Assembly: GCA_017470935.1 (NCBI GenBank)
Contig: JAFUXG010000030.1
Location: 40,312 to 104,311, forward strand
Direction: 5' to 3'
Source: Lachnospiraceae bacterium
GTDB lineage: Bacteria; Bacillota; Clostridia; Lachnospirales; Lachnospiraceae
DNA length: 64,000 nt
A model generated the notes under the pieces. The model did no database searches and was not told where the DNA came from. It was given only the letters and a program-made list of their open reading frames with translations. Numbering within the stretch: the stretch's first letter is position 1; every line of letters begins with the position of its first letter. The position numbers and the translations under genes were made by a program. Shown here one piece after another: positions 1 through 8,412 of the stretch.

Positions 1-3000
1 GAAGTGGCAAGCCTGTCAAATTCAGGAAAGATTCCCTGCATCGCCACCGTATCGCCGCGCCCCGCAAAGCCAAGTATAGTATCATCACCGCATGCCTTTG
101 AGGCAGCCATATAACTGCTCAGTATAAATGGGAGCGTGACCTTTCTGGTCCATCCATGGGTATCCTTATACTGCATCTCAATGGCAATATCCTCAACGAT
201 ACCGTTATCACCGGAAAGCTTGGTTCCGTCTGAGTTGGTAAATGCATCAATACCTGCATTTAACTGGTCTGCCATATCCATTCTTATGGAATAGAGCGAA
301 GAATCTGATGCGAAACTCCGCTTGACCTCAACCGCACCATAGTTGACGATATCACAATAGTTGCTGTCCTCGGCACCGCCGATTGTTATGAGGGTATCCA
401 CTCCTGATGTGGAAAATGTAAGGGTTCCGCCGCCCCTCTTCTTTACATCCGCAATCATATATCCCTCAAAGTCAAGGAACTTCTGTCCGGAAACAAGACC
501 ATACTCCTCATAGCTCTTATATCTTTTGACCTTATATATGGAAAGACCCTGTATGGTCCATGTACCCTTGGAAGATGTTTTGGTGTTGGTGTCTATTATG
601 CCCTTGTTGCCTGTGGTGACACTCTTCTTATGTGAAAGCTCAGATGCAGGCACCGCATTGCCTGTGTAGAAGCTCTCATCCTTCTCCTCTTCCTCCCCTG
701 TGTATGCGTCCTGGTCGGTCACCTGGTTCTGTGGAACAAATTTATCCGTATTGGTGTCATAATACACATTCTTGACTGTATGATATACTGTTCCAACCGA
801 AGGATCATATACGAACTTGCCATTAGCATCCTCCTTGAAGGTACGGGTATATACATCAAAGTAATAGTTGACACCCTCTTCATATTCAGGCTTTGGTTTC
901 TTCTTATATCTTATCTGCTCGGTTAATTTTGAAAAATCATTATCGCTCACAGTAACTTGTTTATGTGTATTAAAATCATAATAGTAATCATAAAAAACAT
1001 GATAATAAAATGTTCTTTTTGTGGTATTATACCGCCATTTGTCATCATACCAATTAAATGAATCCTCACTTTTTTTATAAAAAGTAGCAGAATCTTTATC
1101 AAACGCATAAAAGGCGTTCGCATCCGGCTGAGTATCCGGCTCTGTCCCGTTATTTTTCCATTCAGTATATTGATCCTTTGTTACAAATTCATATTTTTCA
1201 GGATAAAAATATAAGCCTGCCTCATCATAGTAGGTACCCAACACACGATCATATAGAAAAGCACCGTTAGCATCTACTATAAAGTCCTGATTAAAGAAAT
1301 CATAGCGATATCTTTTGATAAAATCATCCATTTCTACAAATTTTCGGTTCTTGATATCATAAGATATATGTTTTTCAGTATGATATACTGTACCCAGTTC
1401 AGGATCATATACATATTTTCCTCTATCATCCTCCTTAAATGTACGAGTATGCAGATCATAATAATAATTGGTATTTTCTTTAAATTCGGGGTTATAATTA
1501 CTATACCTGATCTGCTTGGTTAAATTCTTATAATTAACAAATTCATAGGTATTATAATCATAATAACCACCATCTTTATATTTATTATAAACATGACAAA
1601 ATGCAAGATATCTAGTATCTGAATCATATCGATAAGCAATTCCTTTTTCTACCAAACCGTTGGCACGATAAAATGTATGGGTATCCTCATTATATCCATA
1701 AAACATACTCATACTATCTATAGGTTTTGTATCAGGGGTAACATCATTATTGAACCAATTAGTATATAAGTCTTTTTTTATAAATTCGTGAGTCTCGGGA
1801 TAATAATATAATGATGTGCCTAAATAGTCTACCGCTTCGATATAATATGTCTCCAGCTCAGAATCATATTTGAATTTACCATTTTCATCTTCTATAAAAT
1901 CCTGATCGAACTCATCATACCTGTATTTAGCATCCGGATTCTCGGTATTCATCTTGCCTGTACTGCCCGTACTTCCTGTATTTGCCGAAAATCTAAGGGT
2001 GCTATCCTCGGGAATGACCTTAACGGCACCCTCCGTATCCTCATCGGTCTTGATGACACCATTGGAGTCACTTACCTCTATTTTTTTGATAACATTATTA
2101 CCCGCCTGCTTATTATTAGTGACAAACTGCGTGTTGGAATCATTTACTGTCTTCTGACTGTCATTATCATTATCTCCATTGGAACTTAAAGTATTATTAT
2201 CATTATCCAGACTGCTGCTTGTGCCCGTGGTTCCGGTGGAAAGATAGACCTCCACCTTCTCAATGGACGCAATAGCCGATTCCGTCTTAAATATGTAGTC
2301 CTGTACCGTCCAGGAATCAAGGGGGCTCTCCTTTGTGCTGTTCTCCGCATATTTGTAATTACCTATATTGCTTGAGCCGTAGGCTTTGTCAAGGTTATCC
2401 CCTGCCCTGTATCTCAATATGGAATCACTTCTGGCACCGCCGTCCACATTGGGGAATACGAACTGTGACTTTGTGACACCAAATGTATCCTTATACCGCA
2501 CCACAAAATAAAGTACCGCATCTCCGGCACTCTCCCCTGTGGCAATGGTAAGGGAATATGTATTAGGCATGGCATCTGTTACTGTACCATTATTCCAATC
2601 ACTCATGCCCTTGTAGGCTTCATAGGCAGGAATATCTGTGTTCGGAGTTACGGAATAATTTGGCAGAAGTGAGGACTGATCCATAGCTGCCTCAGTTGCT
2701 GCATCACTGTCACCTGTAATATCCCCGTCAGCACTGCTTTCTGTGGCGGGCTCGGTTGTGTCTTCGGTTGGTGCCACTGTTGTTGCCTCAGTTGCGGCTT
2801 CGGTTGGTGCCACTGTTGTTGCCTCAGTTGCGGCTTCGGTTGGTGCCACTGTTGTTGCCTCAGTTGCGGCTTCGGTTGGTGCCTCAGTTGTTGCCTCAGT
2901 TGTAAATCTTGAAAAGTCAAAAGTAAAAGCTTCTGTCGTCGTACCACCTGATATTCGTCCACTTTTTCCAATTGCCTCCGCATCTAGTCCCGGAACACAC

Positions 3001-3080
3001 GAAAGGAACAGGGAAAGTGCAAGCAGCCCTGCAAGTCCTCTTTTCCAAATTCTGTTATGAATGATATGTATTTTCTTCAT
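1..3080 (-). CDS. Large secreted repeat protein (C-terminus beyond window)
   Basis: The frame runs from ATG at 3080 to the left edge without a stop, so at least 1026 residues are present. The N-terminus (MKKIHIIHNRIWKRG followed by a hydrophobic stretch ending near PGLDAEA) is a signal peptide. After it comes a Thr/Glu/Ala/Pro stalk made of 12-residue repeats. The rest is very rich in Tyr, Asp and Asn. It contains two copies of a roughly 200-residue unit (about 770-1370 and 1380-1990) with phrases such as FLYDRVLGTYY, YYYPET and RTFKEDDRGKYVYDP. This suggests an extended surface adhesin or wall-exposed fibre, but no named domain was recognised. A promoter motif shared with the type IV secretion operon lies about 70 bp upstream. 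The function as a surface protein is inferred. Confidence 0.75.
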   Translation of the reverse strand, partial: MKKIHIIHNRIWKRGLAGLLALSLFLSCVPGLDAEAIGKSGRISGGTTTEAFTFDFSRFTTEATTEAPTEAATEATTVAPTEAATEATTVAPTEAATEATTVAPTEDTTEPATESSADGDITGDSDAATEAAMDQSSLLPNYSVTPNTDIPAYEAYKGMSDWNNGTVTDAMPNTYSLTIATGESAGDAVLYFVVRYKDTFGVTKSQFVFPNVDGGARSDSILRYRAGDNLDKAYGSSNIGNYKYAENSTKESPLDSWTVQDYIFKTESAIASIEKVEVYLSTGTTGTSSSLDNDNNTLSSNGDNDNDSQKTVNDSNTQFVTNNKQAGNNVIKKIEVSDSNGVIKTDEDTEGAVKVIPEDSTLRFSANTGSTGSTGKMNTENPDAKYRYDEFDQDFIEDENGKFKYDSELETYYIEAVDYLGTSLYYYPETHEFIKKDLYTNWFNNDVTPDTKPIDSMSMFYGYNEDTHTFYRANGLVEKGIAYRYDSDTRYLAFCHVYNKYKDGGYYDYNTYEFVNYKNLTKQIRYSNYNPEFKENTNYYYDLHTRTFKEDDRGKYVYDPELGTVYHTEKHISYDIKNRKFVEMDDFIKRYRYDFFNQDFIVDANGAFLYDRVLGTYYDEAGLYFYPEKYEFVTKDQYTEWKNNGTEPDTQPDANAFYAFDKDSATFYKKSEDSFNWYDDKWRYNTTKRTFYYHVFYDYYYDFNTHKQVTVSDNDFSKLTEQIRYKKKPKPEYEEGVNYYFDVYTRTFKEDANGKFVYDPSVGTVYHTVKNVYYDTNTDKFVPQNQVTDQDAYTGEEEEKDESFYTGNAVPASELSHKKSVTTGNKGIIDTNTKTSSKGTWTIQGLSIYKVKRYKSYEEYGLVSGQKFLDFEGYMIADVKKRGGGTLTFSTSGVDTLITIGGAEDSNYCDIVNYGAVEVKRSFASDSSLYSIRMDMADQLNAGIDAFTNSDGTKLSGDNGIVEDIAIEMQYKDTHGWTRKVTLPFILSSYMAASKACGDDTILGFAGRGDTVAMQGIFPEFDRLAT
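2758..2904 (-). repeat. 36-bp tandem repeats encoding a Thr/Ala/Glu/Pro stalk
   Basis: A 36-bp unit (for example 2794-2829 and 2830-2865) is repeated about four times, with near-perfect identity between copies. It encodes the 12-residue unit ATEATTVAPTEA just after the signal peptide of the secreted protein. Such in-frame repeats usually vary in copy number between strains. Confidence 0.9.
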
Positions 3081-3150
3081 GCTCTCATTCCCCATTTCAT
3101 ATATTCGTGTATCTATACTCTATCATACAGTTAAACTAATCATCATTTTT

Positions 3151-3183
3151 AATATAACACACAAAGCGCTACAAATGTGTAAC
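3151..3183 (-). promoter_or_regulatory. Shared surface/T4SS promoter motif, copy 1
   Basis: Read on the minus strand, this has TTACAC, then ATTTGTAGCGCTTTG, then five bases and TATATT. The same block with the same spacing occurs at 5595-5627, 20023-20055 and 20097-20129. It sits about 70 bp before the ATG at 3080. The direct repeat TTTG..GCGC..TTTG resembles a SARP-type binding site, which is an inference. Confidence 0.7.
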
Positions 3184-3230
3184 TCAAAGCTGCAATTTCC
3201 AATTTATACATATATATAATTGGTTTATCA

Positions 3231-5441
3231 TCAGTAATCAGGCTCCACCACATCCACAAGCCTTACTGCGTCAAAGAACCATATAGATCCGTCAAAGGAA
3301 TTACTGCTGCCTGACCCACCACCAGGTAATAAAGGGTTATATTTACCAAGTAAACCACTAAGAAAAGAATTACCAAAAATTTCTGCTTCAGAGGGAGCAG
3401 GGGTACCGCCAGGATTTTTTTCAAGTGTTAAACTTGGTGAATATGCATACCTTACAAAGGTAGAGGTCCTGTCACATCTTATAGTTCCTCCATTATCTAT
3501 ATCGTATGATGACATGGAACCCCATGTACCATTATAGGACTGTGGACAGGTGATTCCATAGTACATGACATAACTATCCGCTACCTTAGCCGCCAGCGAA
3601 TTGCCGTCAATAGACTCTAATCCGTCAACAGTGGTATAATCTCCGTCTATCGTAAGCTTGGCATTGTATAGCAGCTTGTTGATATTTACCCGCTTACATG
3701 CCGCTATGATTACACCGTCACCACGGTTTTCAATTATGCTGGACTTATCTATCTGGCAGAAGCTGTTGGCCATCAGACCGTAATTGATCAGGGTGGAACC
3801 GCCGGTAAGCTTTAAGCTGCAATCACCCTTCTTTACAATTGTATTTAAGTTAGGATTAGTCCTGTATATATCCGACAGACAGAATAGCCTTCCCTTTGGC
3901 ATGACAACGATATTACCGCCGTTCATGCACTCAATCACACATTCGTCAGTGTCAAGAAATGGACTTATACACCCGCCATCCTTGATTATTATGGTGCCTC
4001 CGTTGTTAATGATCTTACCGTTGTTGATCAGGTTGGTGGTGACTGAAAGCACGCCGCCCTCATTTATTATTATCTTAGAGGTCTCAGGAAGTATAAGACC
4101 GTCTGAACGCTGAATCTTGTTGTTCACATCCATGTATTCCGCATTGCTGATCTCAAGCAGCTCGCCCTTGCCGATGGTGGTGGTTCCATGCTCACCCGTC
4201 TCCCGATCACCGCCCTGTCCCACAAGGGAAGCAAATGTGTAGGGCGTTCCCACATACCACATAAAACGGCACTCCGCACCGGTCACATTAACATCATATA
4301 TATTACGCCCGTGGTAATGTGTTGATCCACCAATACCATAGCTGCTCGATCCTATCTCTGGTCCGTTACCCCCTGCCTGTCTTACATCCATGGCAAGAAG
4401 ATAACCGCCCTTGGTCAACATCGTGGTGGAAAATCCTTTCACATCCTGACTGCTATCATTCTGCCATGAATCAGCTATGGCATAATCAAGTCCGTCAAGG
4501 TCTTTATCATCCTCCTCATTCAGGTCTGCCTTGATGACCCAGGTATCCCCTCTTCCGCCGGACTCCGCACCAAAGGGCTGCAGACAGAACTCATACTTTG
4601 GTGTATAACGATTCTCCCCCTGCTGTGCTAATTCTATGTACGGCTCATTCTTCTCACCGCCGCTTCCACGCCACCATTTCTGCAAGAAGTAATCATCTTC
4701 TCCAAGGGTGCCGTCCATAACCTCATAGAAGGATACATCATTGGGGTCCTCTGCCGCAGAGGCTCTGGCAAGCAATATACTGGCATCCACCCTGAATTTA
4801 TTACGCCCGTCTAACTTAGTCTTCAGATTGTCGCCTATATTCTTGGCTCTTATATAGGGTACGCCCATATTGCTTCCGTTGGTGTAGAACACATTACTTC
4901 CGAATACTCCTGCATTATTCAAGGATGTGCCCTGTTCATCCAGCTTGATAAAAAATGAACTATACTGGTTGTAACAGTTTGACAGTCCGATCTCACTATC
5001 CACCTTAGAACCATGTGCATCCCTGCTTGACTGCACAAGCTTATTAAACTTTTTATCATACACGCCCTGGTCATATCCGCGAAAGATATGCTGCTTATCC
5101 GCAAAAGTGGATATAAAGCCCTTGTATTTGCCGTTTTTGTCCATGCGCACCAGCATTGAGGGGTGGTATCTGTCATCATTTATCAGATCACCCACATTGC
5201 TCTGGGTGACCTTCTCCCATTTCCACAGAACGATACGGCCATGGGTGTCTTTCAATACCTTGGCTGCTGAGTTCACATCCTCCTCATATTCCTCGGTTGA
5301 ACCCTCGGCTGTCTCTTCACTTGATGATGTGGCATATACCTTGGAAGACATTCCATAAAGCATGGAAAAAGCCATTATTCCCGTAAGCAGGTATGCCTGA
5401 AGCTTCTTATAGGTTGTGAGGTGTATTATCTTATTGTGCAT
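3231..5441 (-). CDS. Secreted protein with beta-helix-like region
   Basis: The protein has 736 residues. I chose the ATG at 5441 because AAAGGAGC lies just upstream; an earlier in-frame start lacks this. A signal peptide runs to about residue 38 (VYATSSSEETAEG). Around residues 450-600 short Asn/Gly-rich strands (INEGGVLSV, NLINNGKIINNGGTIIIKDGG) resemble a right-handed parallel beta-helix, the fold of many surface adhesins and polysaccharide-binding proteins. No catalytic motif and no LPXTG anchor were seen. The promoter motif at 5595-5627 is shared with the neighbouring secreted protein and the type IV secretion operon, so all are likely expressed together. The exact role is unknown. Confidence 0.75.
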   Translation of the reverse strand: MHNKIIHLTTYKKLQAYLLTGIMAFSMLYGMSSKVYATSSSEETAEGSTEEYEEDVNSAAKVLKDTHGRIVLWKWEKVTQSNVGDLINDDRYHPSMLVRMDKNGKYKGFISTFADKQHIFRGYDQGVYDKKFNKLVQSSRDAHGSKVDSEIGLSNCYNQYSSFFIKLDEQGTSLNNAGVFGSNVFYTNGSNMGVPYIRAKNIGDNLKTKLDGRNKFRVDASILLARASAAEDPNDVSFYEVMDGTLGEDDYFLQKWWRGSGGEKNEPYIELAQQGENRYTPKYEFCLQPFGAESGGRGDTWVIKADLNEEDDKDLDGLDYAIADSWQNDSSQDVKGFSTTMLTKGGYLLAMDVRQAGGNGPEIGSSSYGIGGSTHYHGRNIYDVNVTGAECRFMWYVGTPYTFASLVGQGGDRETGEHGTTTIGKGELLEISNAEYMDVNNKIQRSDGLILPETSKIIINEGGVLSVTTNLINNGKIINNGGTIIIKDGGCISPFLDTDECVIECMNGGNIVVMPKGRLFCLSDIYRTNPNLNTIVKKGDCSLKLTGGSTLINYGLMANSFCQIDKSSIIENRGDGVIIAACKRVNINKLLYNAKLTIDGDYTTVDGLESIDGNSLAAKVADSYVMYYGITCPQSYNGTWGSMSSYDIDNGGTIRCDRTSTFVRYAYSPSLTLEKNPGGTPAPSEAEIFGNSFLSGLLGKYNPLLPGGGSGSSNSFDGSIWFFDAVRLVDVVEPDY

Positions 5442-5594
5442 GGTTAATAGCTCCTTTCGTGGACACCACAATATGTTCGCAAGGTGTATGTAGTGTTGTT
5501 ATACTGTATGGTTGTTATCGTATATATTAACTGTATCGTATATGCTTTGCTTATACAAAATGTCTATAATTATCCCAATTATCGATTAATACAT

Positions 5595-5627
5595 AATATA
5601 ACATGCAAAGCGCTACAAAAGTGCAAC
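5595..5627 (-). promoter_or_regulatory. Shared surface/T4SS promoter motif, copy 2
   Basis: On the minus strand: TTGCAC, TTTTGTAGCGCTTTG, five bases, TATATT. This is the same geometry as the other three copies in the window. It lies about 155 bp before the start at 5441 and directly abuts the terminator of the upstream gene. Confidence 0.7.
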
Positions 5628-5628
5628 A

Positions 5629-5664
5629 CAAAAATGCCTGACAGCCACTCAAAGACCGTCAGGC
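5629..5664 (-). terminator. Rho-independent terminator of the AAA-ATPase-like gene
   Basis: On the minus strand GCCTGAC pairs with GTCAGGC across a loop, followed by ATTTTTG. It lies about 45 bp after the stop codon of the gene at 5709-7385. Confidence 0.8.
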
Positions 5665-5708
5665 GTTTATAGTCTTATTGGATTTTTGCAAGGAGATTGT
5701 ATAATATG

Positions 5709-7385
5709 TTATGCTCTTTCTATCCTGCATGTATATATTTTTTCTGTTTTGTCATAGTTGATACCTACAAGAATCAACTCTCCACCATAATCTTTAAGTT
5801 TACCATCATAATTCTTGTCATGAATCTGACTGATAGCCGTATCAACATTCTTATCCCATTTAAGCTCCACTATCATAGCAGGATGTGTCACTCCCCTTTT
5901 GGGAATAAATGCAACATCGGCAAATCCCTTTCCTGATGGCAGCTCTCGTATTATCATATAATGCTCTCTTGCAGTATAGTAACTAACCATAATAGCAAGG
6001 GCTAACGAATTCTCATCATGATATTCTAGGATAGATGTGTAATCCTGATGTGAGGCTGCAATGATTTCTGCAACCTTCCCTGAATTATTTTCCCATGTAG
6101 CCTTCAATAATGTATCCGATTTACGCAGTGCATCGCTTACATCATTCCATTCACCCACCTTGATTGCACTTTCAAAGATATCCCTCACTTCTTCATTGGG
6201 AATAAAAGCACTCTTTGTCGCAGGATCATATCCAAGATAGCCCATATGAATAAGTGCCGTCAATACATCATCCTTGCTTTTGAAGCTTGTAAGATCATTC
6301 TGATAGGTACCTGTATCAACAGGATATTCTTCACCGGTAAGCATCATAATAACTGCATCCTTCAGTCCGTCCATATTCATGGCAATATAATTGTTCAGAC
6401 CTCCGAAAGCACCGGTGTTCTTCCAGTAGGATTCACATTCTCCGAAAGTATATGCTTCTACAAGGGAATTAGGATTGTATATATGAAGATTAACTCTGCT
6501 TTTTTCTGATGTTGTCATATCTACATAACTCATAAGATATCCGTCATACCATCTTCGAATTTCCTCGATATCCATATAGTTTTTCTTAGCATTTAACTCT
6601 ATCACCTCTTCTTCGGTAAATCCAAAATAAGGTGCAAGGTCTTTAGGGGATATCATGGTATACTCTGTAAAATTATTCATTGCGGATTCGCCGTCAAACT
6701 TTTTAATAGGAAGTATCCCGGTAATATATCCAAGAGCAAGAAATTGTTTTGATTCTTCGGTCTTGAAGAACCCCCTCAAATACTTAAGATAATCCATAAT
6801 AAGGTCACTATCATCCTTTGCGTCCCTGATAACACATTCCCACTCATCTATTATTATCACAAATTGATGACCGTCGCTTTTCCAGACCTCTTCTACAGCT
6901 TTTGGAACTGACATAATCTCCTTATTGATCAATTCCGGATAAATAGTTCTGAAATCCTTAAGAATAGAGTCATTCATAAGATTAATGGGATTACTGTACA
7001 TCCTTATTCTATTACTTTCTTCATCATCTGCGCTATCAGGCAGACTCTCACTCTTTAACCTGTATGCATTTGCATCATTTAAGAATGTCGCCATATCAAA
7101 GTGAAGTACATGATATTTATTAATATATTTATCAAAATCCGGAGATGCAGAAATCTTATATGGTGCAAACATTTCTTTTGATTCACAGCCCATGCTGTAA
7201 TAGGCATCAAGCATCCCTGCAACCATAGATTTACCAAATCTTCTGGCACGGCTTACTGCAAAAAATCTTCTATTAGTACCAATCCGGGAATTAAGTATTG
7301 ATATCATTTCCGTTTTATCAACATATATATCAGACGAAATATCACTGCGAAAACTTTCATTTCCCGGGTCAACATATATTCCCAC
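5709..7385 (-). CDS. AAA-ATPase-like / PD-(D/E)XK nuclease-like protein
   Basis: The protein has 558 residues. The start is taken as GTG at 7385, preceded by GGGAGG at good spacing; a frame extension to 7421 lacks a ribosome site. The N-terminus reads YVDKTEM, then RARRFGKSM (P-loop-like, GKS at about 51-53), and later FVIIIDEWE (Walker B). The C-terminus has MIVELKWDK followed by Gln and Tyr residues typical of the PDDEXK_9 nuclease-fold domain. This order matches the AAA-ATPase_like plus PDDEXK_9 family, which is abundant in gut anaerobes. Its role is unproven, and a link to mobile or defence functions is often assumed. It is a single gene with its own terminator. Confidence 0.85.
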   Translation of the reverse strand: MGIYVDPGNESFRSDISSDIYVDKTEMISILNSRIGTNRRFFAVSRARRFGKSMVAGMLDAYYSMGCESKEMFAPYKISASPDFDKYINKYHVLHFDMATFLNDANAYRLKSESLPDSADDEESNRIRMYSNPINLMNDSILKDFRTIYPELINKEIMSVPKAVEEVWKSDGHQFVIIIDEWECVIRDAKDDSDLIMDYLKYLRGFFKTEESKQFLALGYITGILPIKKFDGESAMNNFTEYTMISPKDLAPYFGFTEEEVIELNAKKNYMDIEEIRRWYDGYLMSYVDMTTSEKSRVNLHIYNPNSLVEAYTFGECESYWKNTGAFGGLNNYIAMNMDGLKDAVIMMLTGEEYPVDTGTYQNDLTSFKSKDDVLTALIHMGYLGYDPATKSAFIPNEEVRDIFESAIKVGEWNDVSDALRKSDTLLKATWENNSGKVAEIIAASHQDYTSILEYHDENSLALAIMVSYYTAREHYMIIRELPSGKGFADVAFIPKRGVTHPAMIVELKWDKNVDTAISQIHDKNYDGKLKDYGGELILVGINYDKTEKIYTCRIERA

Positions 7386-7621
7386 AACGCCACCTCCCAA
7401 ATCTTCATGTCTTTTCAACAATATAACATAAATGAAACCTTTAATCTATAACAAATTATTGCAAATACACCCAAAAGGACTATCATCAACAGATATAGTC
7501 TCATTGATAATAGCCCTCATAGCCGGTATTACAAAGCACAGCAAGGTTTTCATACAAATAACTCGGATTAGACGGAAGCTTGTCTGATAAAACTTTTTCA
7601 TTCCTTCAATGCTTTTATGTT

Positions 7622-7921
7622 CTATCTTATATTCAATAACCCTGCAAGTCCTGTCATCTCAAATACTTCCAGAACATTCTCATTCACATTCGTTACCATC
7701 AGCTTGCCACCCTTTTTCACAAGCTTCATATAGAGATTGCGGATACTTCTAAGACCTGCTGATGATACATATTGCAGATCCTTCATGTTAAGTGTAATAT
7801 TCGTGAATCTGTCAGCCATCTGTAAGAACAATGCCTCCGCATCCTTGGCAGTCTTGGTATCCAGATCTCCTGACAGAAGAAGCTCCCCGTCCTCTCCTCT
7901 GTTCACTAATTTTACATCCAT
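7622..7921 (-). CDS. STAS-domain anti-sigma factor antagonist-like protein
   Basis: The protein has 99 residues, one complete STAS domain. The motif MKDLQYVSSAGLRSI carries the Ser-Ser-Ala-Gly loop (residues 53-56) where SpoIIAA/RsbV-type proteins are phosphorylated; the usual Asp before Ser is Val here. The start ATG has TAGGAGG upstream. No partner kinase or anti-sigma factor lies next to it, so it may act with a distant partner. A relic of a second STAS gene survives at 28621-28658. Confidence 0.85.
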   Translation of the reverse strand: MDVKLVNRGEDGELLLSGDLDTKTAKDAEALFLQMADRFTNITLNMKDLQYVSSAGLRSIRNLYMKLVKKGGKLMVTNVNENVLEVFEMTGLAGLLNIR

Positions 7922-7964
7922 TGCTAATTCCTCCTAATTACCGATAATTCTAATTAATAACCAC

Positions 7965-8102
7965 TCAATTTATATATTCATTAATACAACAAAGTCGTTC
8001 AATATCCGCATCACTCCAATAATTATTACTCCATCTATAATAAACATCTTTTCTTTTTTTGAATATCCTAAAAGGTTCAATTGTATTATCATAATCCGAC
8101 AT
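7965..8102 (-). CDS. Small basic/aromatic protein of unknown function
   Basis: This is a 45-residue product starting at 8102 behind AAGGAGAG. It overlaps the end of the preceding small gene by 14 bp, so the two are translationally coupled. It is rich in Tyr, Trp, Arg and Lys (KKRKDVYYRWSNNYW). The size and coupling look like a toxin-antitoxin pair, but no known toxin family was recognised. Confidence 0.45.
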   Translation of the reverse strand: MSDYDNTIEPFRIFKKRKDVYYRWSNNYWSDADIERLCCINEYIN

Positions 8103-8283
8103 ATTCTCTCCTTCCGTCCGGAAATTCCAGATATGCCCTCTTTGTCTTACTATCATATCTTGCTACCGGCAAGCCTTTGATTCTTCTTACTTCATCATCT
8201 ATCCTTATAGATTCTTTAAATCTCTGAGTTAATTCATCATCTGAAATTCCACATGTAGAATCCAATTCATTAATTACAACCAT
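8089..8283 (-). CDS. Small protein, possible antitoxin-like partner
   Basis: A 64-residue product starting with MVVINELDSTCG. The start at 8283 has AAAGGAG seven bases upstream; ATG at 8289 is too close to that site. The charged middle (DDELTQRFKESIRIDDEV) is predicted helical and the end (YLEFPDGRREYVGL) looks like a short strand pair. It is the first gene of a two-gene unit with 7965-8102. Its identity is unknown. Confidence 0.45.
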   Translation of the reverse strand: MVVINELDSTCGISDDELTQRFKESIRIDDEVRRIKGLPVARYDSKTKRAYLEFPDGRREYVGL

Positions 8284-8412
8284 TGCCATACTCCTTTCAA
8301 AATACATTAATTATTCAACTATAGCTCCAATCTTTGAAATTAATTATATATTATTTATTTTTTAAGTGCAATGACAATAATTATATCTGATTCTGCCTCA
8401 ATTCTGCAAGCT

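Noticed and set aside
2758-2904. Possible CRISPR array
   Set aside because: The 36-bp repeats are adjacent without unique spacers and are in frame within a gene.
2648-3060. Open frames on both strands (Gln/His-rich and Val/Ala/Ser-rich) within the 36-bp repeats
   Set aside because: They result from repeat DNA read in other frames; the correct frame joins the signal peptide to the long secreted protein.
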